Source: Liolophura sinensis
Lineage: Eukaryota; Mollusca; Polyplacophora; Chitonida; Chitonidae
DNA: 64,000 nt
Direction: 5' to 3'
NCBI RefSeq assembly: GCF_032854445.1
Contig: NC_088301.1
Location: 30,490,402 to 30,554,401, forward strand
The notes beneath the pieces are model-generated. The model ran no database searches. It had not been told where the DNA came from and worked only from the letters and a program-made list of their open reading frames with translations. Of the stretch, positions 59,616-64,000 are shown piece by piece (the stretch's first letter is position 1; each line of letters opens with the position of its first letter). Made by a program: the position numbers and the translations under genes.

Positions 59616-60839
59616 AGAATTTAACACTCACTGATCAGTTCACAGGGTCTCTAAATATTTGTGTGGCTTGCAAGTTAATTTGAACTACCGTATGTTCTTG
59701 ACCTATTTTGATAATGACTAAACAACATACATGTAAATGGACATACTGTATCTGGAGAATTACTCTATCTGAAAAAAGGCCTTCTCACCCTCACAACATT
59801 GTTTATATCCATACATTGTCTTAATATATTTAAAGGCCTAAGTCTGATTGCTACATAATTTTCTTCAAGTGTGCCTGTAGTTAAATGAAATGTATACCAA
59901 GATGTCAGATCTTGAGTTTCATTTCAAAAATATTACAAAATGACACACTTTTCATTTAAAACTATCAGTGAGCTGAAAATGAAATAACTATTTGAGCACA
60001 AGGAGCAAGATTTAGTCACGTAATTCATCAATGTCAATGTCTTAGTCCGGCTAGCCAGAACCATATGAACAAATGCCATCAATCATATTTCAAAGACCTT
60101 TAAAATCTTTCTGATGACATGATGCAAATAAATGATTGCTAGATGGGTTCAGTCAAAAGTTATGTCCATTTCGTCTCTACTACAAATGCGAAATGTATTC
60201 CCATAATTGTCACATTATCCTGGAATTGGTAGTCATCCCTAAGATACGCTACAGGTATGCCTCTCTTGTTTAAAGCTTTCACCTGAGACTTTGTAATCAA
60301 GGCTCACCAGGGGTGACAACGATAACAATAGGGGCAGCGAGTTTTGTTGACGTTGTTGTTCTACTGATACCGTTGACAGCATGATTTCCCTACCCCAGTC
60401 TTTTGGCACATAAAAACATCTTTTCCCTGTAGAATGGCTTGTAGACATTGTCTCTGATATGTGCGGAACTCTTTTATCCCGAATTTGTGACAAACAATGA
60501 CCCCAACTTCCCTGCTAATTTGTCCAATTCATACTTCTGCCAATTCTGGGTTAATGATGAATATTAATGAAGACGCACCCCCACTTCAACCAATTTTGCG
60601 AAGGCTTCTTTCTCGTACGGAACGTTCATTGGCTAACATTGATTACATCACTGTCTACTTGTATCAGAATATGATTGATGTTTCGATAGAGTGTACAAAC
60701 GCCGGGAGGTTAGAACGGTCTGAAGTGAGAGAGTATCCAGATACCAGATACCGATCCAGATACCAAGGATTCCATGTTCTTCAAACAGCAAAGCCAGATA
60801 ATTTTTCCACCTAAGATTGTTTCGGTTAAATAACTGCCA

Positions 60840-61440
60840 AATATTTCACAATATGTAGTTCTGTTTTTTATCAGATTATGTCATTGTTAAGAAATCTTAG
60901 AAATGAGACGTTATTCAGAGCGCTCCATTGTCACGAGCACATAGTGCCGAGTTCACAAAGTTAGAATCACACGATTTGAGCATAGCTAATCTAGTCGGCG
61001 AGATCAACTCGTGGTGATCCAGAACTGCGCTGGATGATATCCTCATCTTCTCAATAAAGCACTTTATCTGGCAAGCACGTGACTGTTTAGTGTTTACTTT
61101 GCCTCATCGGTAAATTGCAAGAGAGAGGATCGCTAAGTTATTATTGACACAAGCTTCAGAACAAACATTGGGCCTAATCTCGGCCTGGCTTTGCTAATCC
61201 CAACAGATTAGTGCGGCCATTTACAGTGTATTCCGGCCAATCCAGTGCGAACTGGAAGAAGCAAGGAAACCAGAGCATGAATTGAAAAATACTGCATTTT
61301 ATGTCACACAGCAATTGACCACAAGTTCAAAATGCGCCTGCGGAGCGAATTGCCATTAGTAGGCGGTAAAGTCCATTGAAATCAATGTACCCGAGCCTGC
61401 CCATATGTCTCTTTGAAAGCTATTACAGACTCTAATAACC
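60840..61440. other. Candidate conserved non-coding block
   Basis: This is repeat-free, complex sequence with balanced composition and several factor-type words: GCACGTGAC (E-box) near 61075, and GCTAATCCC and AGATTAG (OTX/bicoid-type, facing) near 61192-61211. No open frame of note. Listed on composition only. Confidence 0.25.
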
Positions 61441-64000
61441 TTTAGGGGAGAAGATACAAAGATCCGTGATATTGTACATGGCATAACATTTCAGTCCACA
61501 GCTGTTGCTAAAAGACATAATACTGTTTACTGTGTTACGTACATGGCTTATCAGCAAATCTCTCACTTCCTTCTCTGATTTCGCGTTCGATTAATCCAAC
61601 AAAAAAAAATCGAACACATTAAACAATTAGTGGGACAGCATAAATATCCATTCACTGCCTACAGAAAGACTAAAGAAAACATTAACGGCTTAGTAATCCA
61701 TGTTCTGGACGGAAACTAAACATTTAAATCTGTCTTAATCCTTACTCTTGAAATTGAGAATTCATATATCCCTAATAAATTATGTTTCACTTATATCTCT
61801 GAAATCCACTCTGACTCGTTTATTTTTCAGTTGAAAAGATCAACATATCTCACAAATACAAGTGTCGTTTCTTATGATATATTGTTTTGTCATGACAGAC
61901 TATGTATAGTATTCCGCCAAACTGTAACATTTGGGAAAAGAAACAACTATTTTGCCAGTAAGCTTTTGTAGTAGCAGTCAGTATAGCTACAAATCATCCC
62001 ATTAGTAAAAGATGATATCAGCCATGCTGTGACGACTAACAACATTTTGCCCTACCACTGTGAGTGCTTTAAGACGTCGGCCAGTGGGCATGGGCACTAT
62101 ATTTTCTACTCATTATCTTCGAAGACATCTTCCTGGGAGACGCAAGTGCGTAAAGTCTAGTCTTCCCTCGGCTCGTGGCCTATCCTAAATGATGTATTGA
62201 CTATATAGTCCCTCCCAGGACTGCATTATTATCGCGTTCAGCTATATTCCAGCAAACTAGGTTAGTTCCGCCACCATTGATTCTATTGTAGGCAGCATAT
62301 TATATCTGAGGGTCATACTCTCTATGGTCTTCGATAGAAATGACTATTGTAGGTCGAGGAGTCAGTATATATAGGGACAATGGCGGCTACAACTTGAATA
62401 ATGCATATTTTTTGTAACAGTTGGGGAATTATTAATAGAGTTCGTCAGATAATATACCAGAGCCAAAGGATGAAAAGTCCAGAAATCTTTTCAGATGATT
62501 CGGTAGACTTATATATGATATTTAGCGTAAAGAACCAGAGTGATTCCTGTCCTAAGACAATAAACGAGTTCACTGTCAAAAAATAATACTTCTGAGTTTC
62601 TCTCCATCGACCAGTACTTGAAATGTGCTGTCTATACATGCTCTTTTCTGTTCTCTTTAGGCTACAGAGAATAGAAGGCACAAAAGAAAGTCATTAACGG
62701 GCTGAACACTATCAGGTGTATTCAAGTCCATCGGCGAACGAGTAATGCAAAACAGGACTTAAGTGCATTGCATCACGAGAAACTCAAAGCAGCAGATAAT
62801 GTATATACCTATTATTCTTCATGCAGCTATAGTCATGAAAATATATCCTTCGACAGGAGCGTGGAGGCAGTAACATATATTGTGTTTCGACAGTAAGTCA
62901 CAAACCATGCAAAGACAACGGAAGCCTGCAAATGATAGACAAAAAAGTTTTCAGAAGGTTTGAGGAAAAACTGGAAGATGTAAATGTCATAGACTTAGGG
63001 TATTTTGTACACATGGGGGATATTTGATACAGCTTTTCTCACAACTAAATCATTTTTTATCGTTCTGTACCAGACAGAGATTTATTAGGATGACTTGGGT
63101 AATATTGAAGCATCCATTCAGGGCCGGCGAAGGGCATGTTGTAGCGTGAGGTTTAGTAAGTACAAGCTTCCCATGTGTCAAGCGTTTAATAAAACACCGG
63201 TAGTAGAAATATTTGCAGGTTGCCTGGAATCTTCCACTGCATATACAATGTCAAGGGGATACATGCAGACCTTTGTGTCTCCTTGACTACATCAGGGACT
63301 GGTTTCCGAGGTGCATGATAGACAGGAAATCACCTATTCTCAGAAGACATAGGCAACTAAAGTACGCACTCTTGTCTCCATCAAGTAAAACGGATACACT
63401 TTTCTGACTATCAAATCACTTCATGGTCGACACCTCTTCGGTACATTCCGGAGAGAATCACATCGAGGCTGATTTAGGATGCACTGAAACTGTTTGATTG
63501 ACATCTGTTGCACTTACTGAGAACAGTGTTAGTACCCCAGCCATCGTTATGTTTACTAGAGCCTCTTCGGTAAGTCAACGGTAATTTGACGAAAAGTCAA
63601 ATGCACGTTTTACAGTCAATCGTAAATGCATTTTTATTCAACCCGTGGTGCCAAGGTCCATCTTTGGAAACTACAAACCTTGTTAAAACCAAGCGTAGGC
63701 GGAGGTTAGCGTTTCACTTCTAAGAATATTTATAATGTTGTGTCCGATAAACTACACCCTCCTGCCCTACCCCACCCCCAAAGTAAAGTAGACATCACTA
63801 GTCTATAACTCACTTTTGACACTTGCTACTTGTCTATGACCGGCATACAGCATTGGCCAAATATTGGCGCATGTATAATCGTTGTTTAGCTTAATCACAT
63901 TGACGCCAGTCTTTGCCGAAGTGTAAACAGGATAATCCAAAACCGGAAAGAAGCTAGGCATTTCTCAGCATTTCGATTTAATTAATGAACGATAAAGCCG
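61441..64000. other. Unassigned intergenic sequence
   Basis: It is AT-rich and mostly unique. No repeat family member, RNA gene or protein motif could be supported. Open frames of 60-78 codons here look like chance. Confidence 0.5.

Noticed and set aside
60497-60814. 105-codon plus-strand open frame
   Set aside because: No domain or homologue is recognised and its end is low-complexity CAGATACC repeats.

Overview
The window looks like nuclear DNA from a lophotrochozoan animal, most likely a mollusc. The reasons are a large split gene with GT-AG introns, very frequent TACATGTA/ACATGTACATGT motifs, and many copies of a tRNA-headed SINE of the kind common in mollusc genomes. There is no bacterial-style gene organisation. 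The species cannot be named from the sequence.

One protein-coding gene can be reconstructed with confidence. It lies on the minus strand, covers about the first 29.2 kb, and is an orthologue of the synaptic RhoGAP SYD-1 / RhoGAP100F (SYDE family). Five coding exons join in phase: 29177-27398, 7544-6411, 4022-3862, 1645-1435 and 443-334. They give a predicted 1131-residue protein with a PDZ domain (about 147-233), a proline-rich stretch, a coiled coil (558-593), a C2 domain (about 763-876) and a RhoGAP domain (about 895-1085) that keeps the arginine finger. A roughly 19.9 kb intron separates the PDZ exon from the C2-RhoGAP exons. It holds a 49-nt candidate alternative exon (13166-13118), several SINEs, a fold-back element and other repeats. 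The intron after exon 3 starts with a 43-44 bp minisatellite made from the end of that exon plus its splice donor, so about 13 extra donor-like sites follow the real one.

From 29.2 to 64 kb I find no intact gene. At 34.3-37.6 kb, two arrays of a 30-bp minisatellite flank the relic of a GIY-YIG endonuclease domain, probably from a Penelope-like retroelement. The rest is unique-looking sequence with SINEs of two families (several with clear target-site duplications), inverted-repeat elements of MITE type, short tandem repeats, a long (TA)n tract and a few candidate conserved non-coding blocks. Most short open frames there are chance or repeat-derived.
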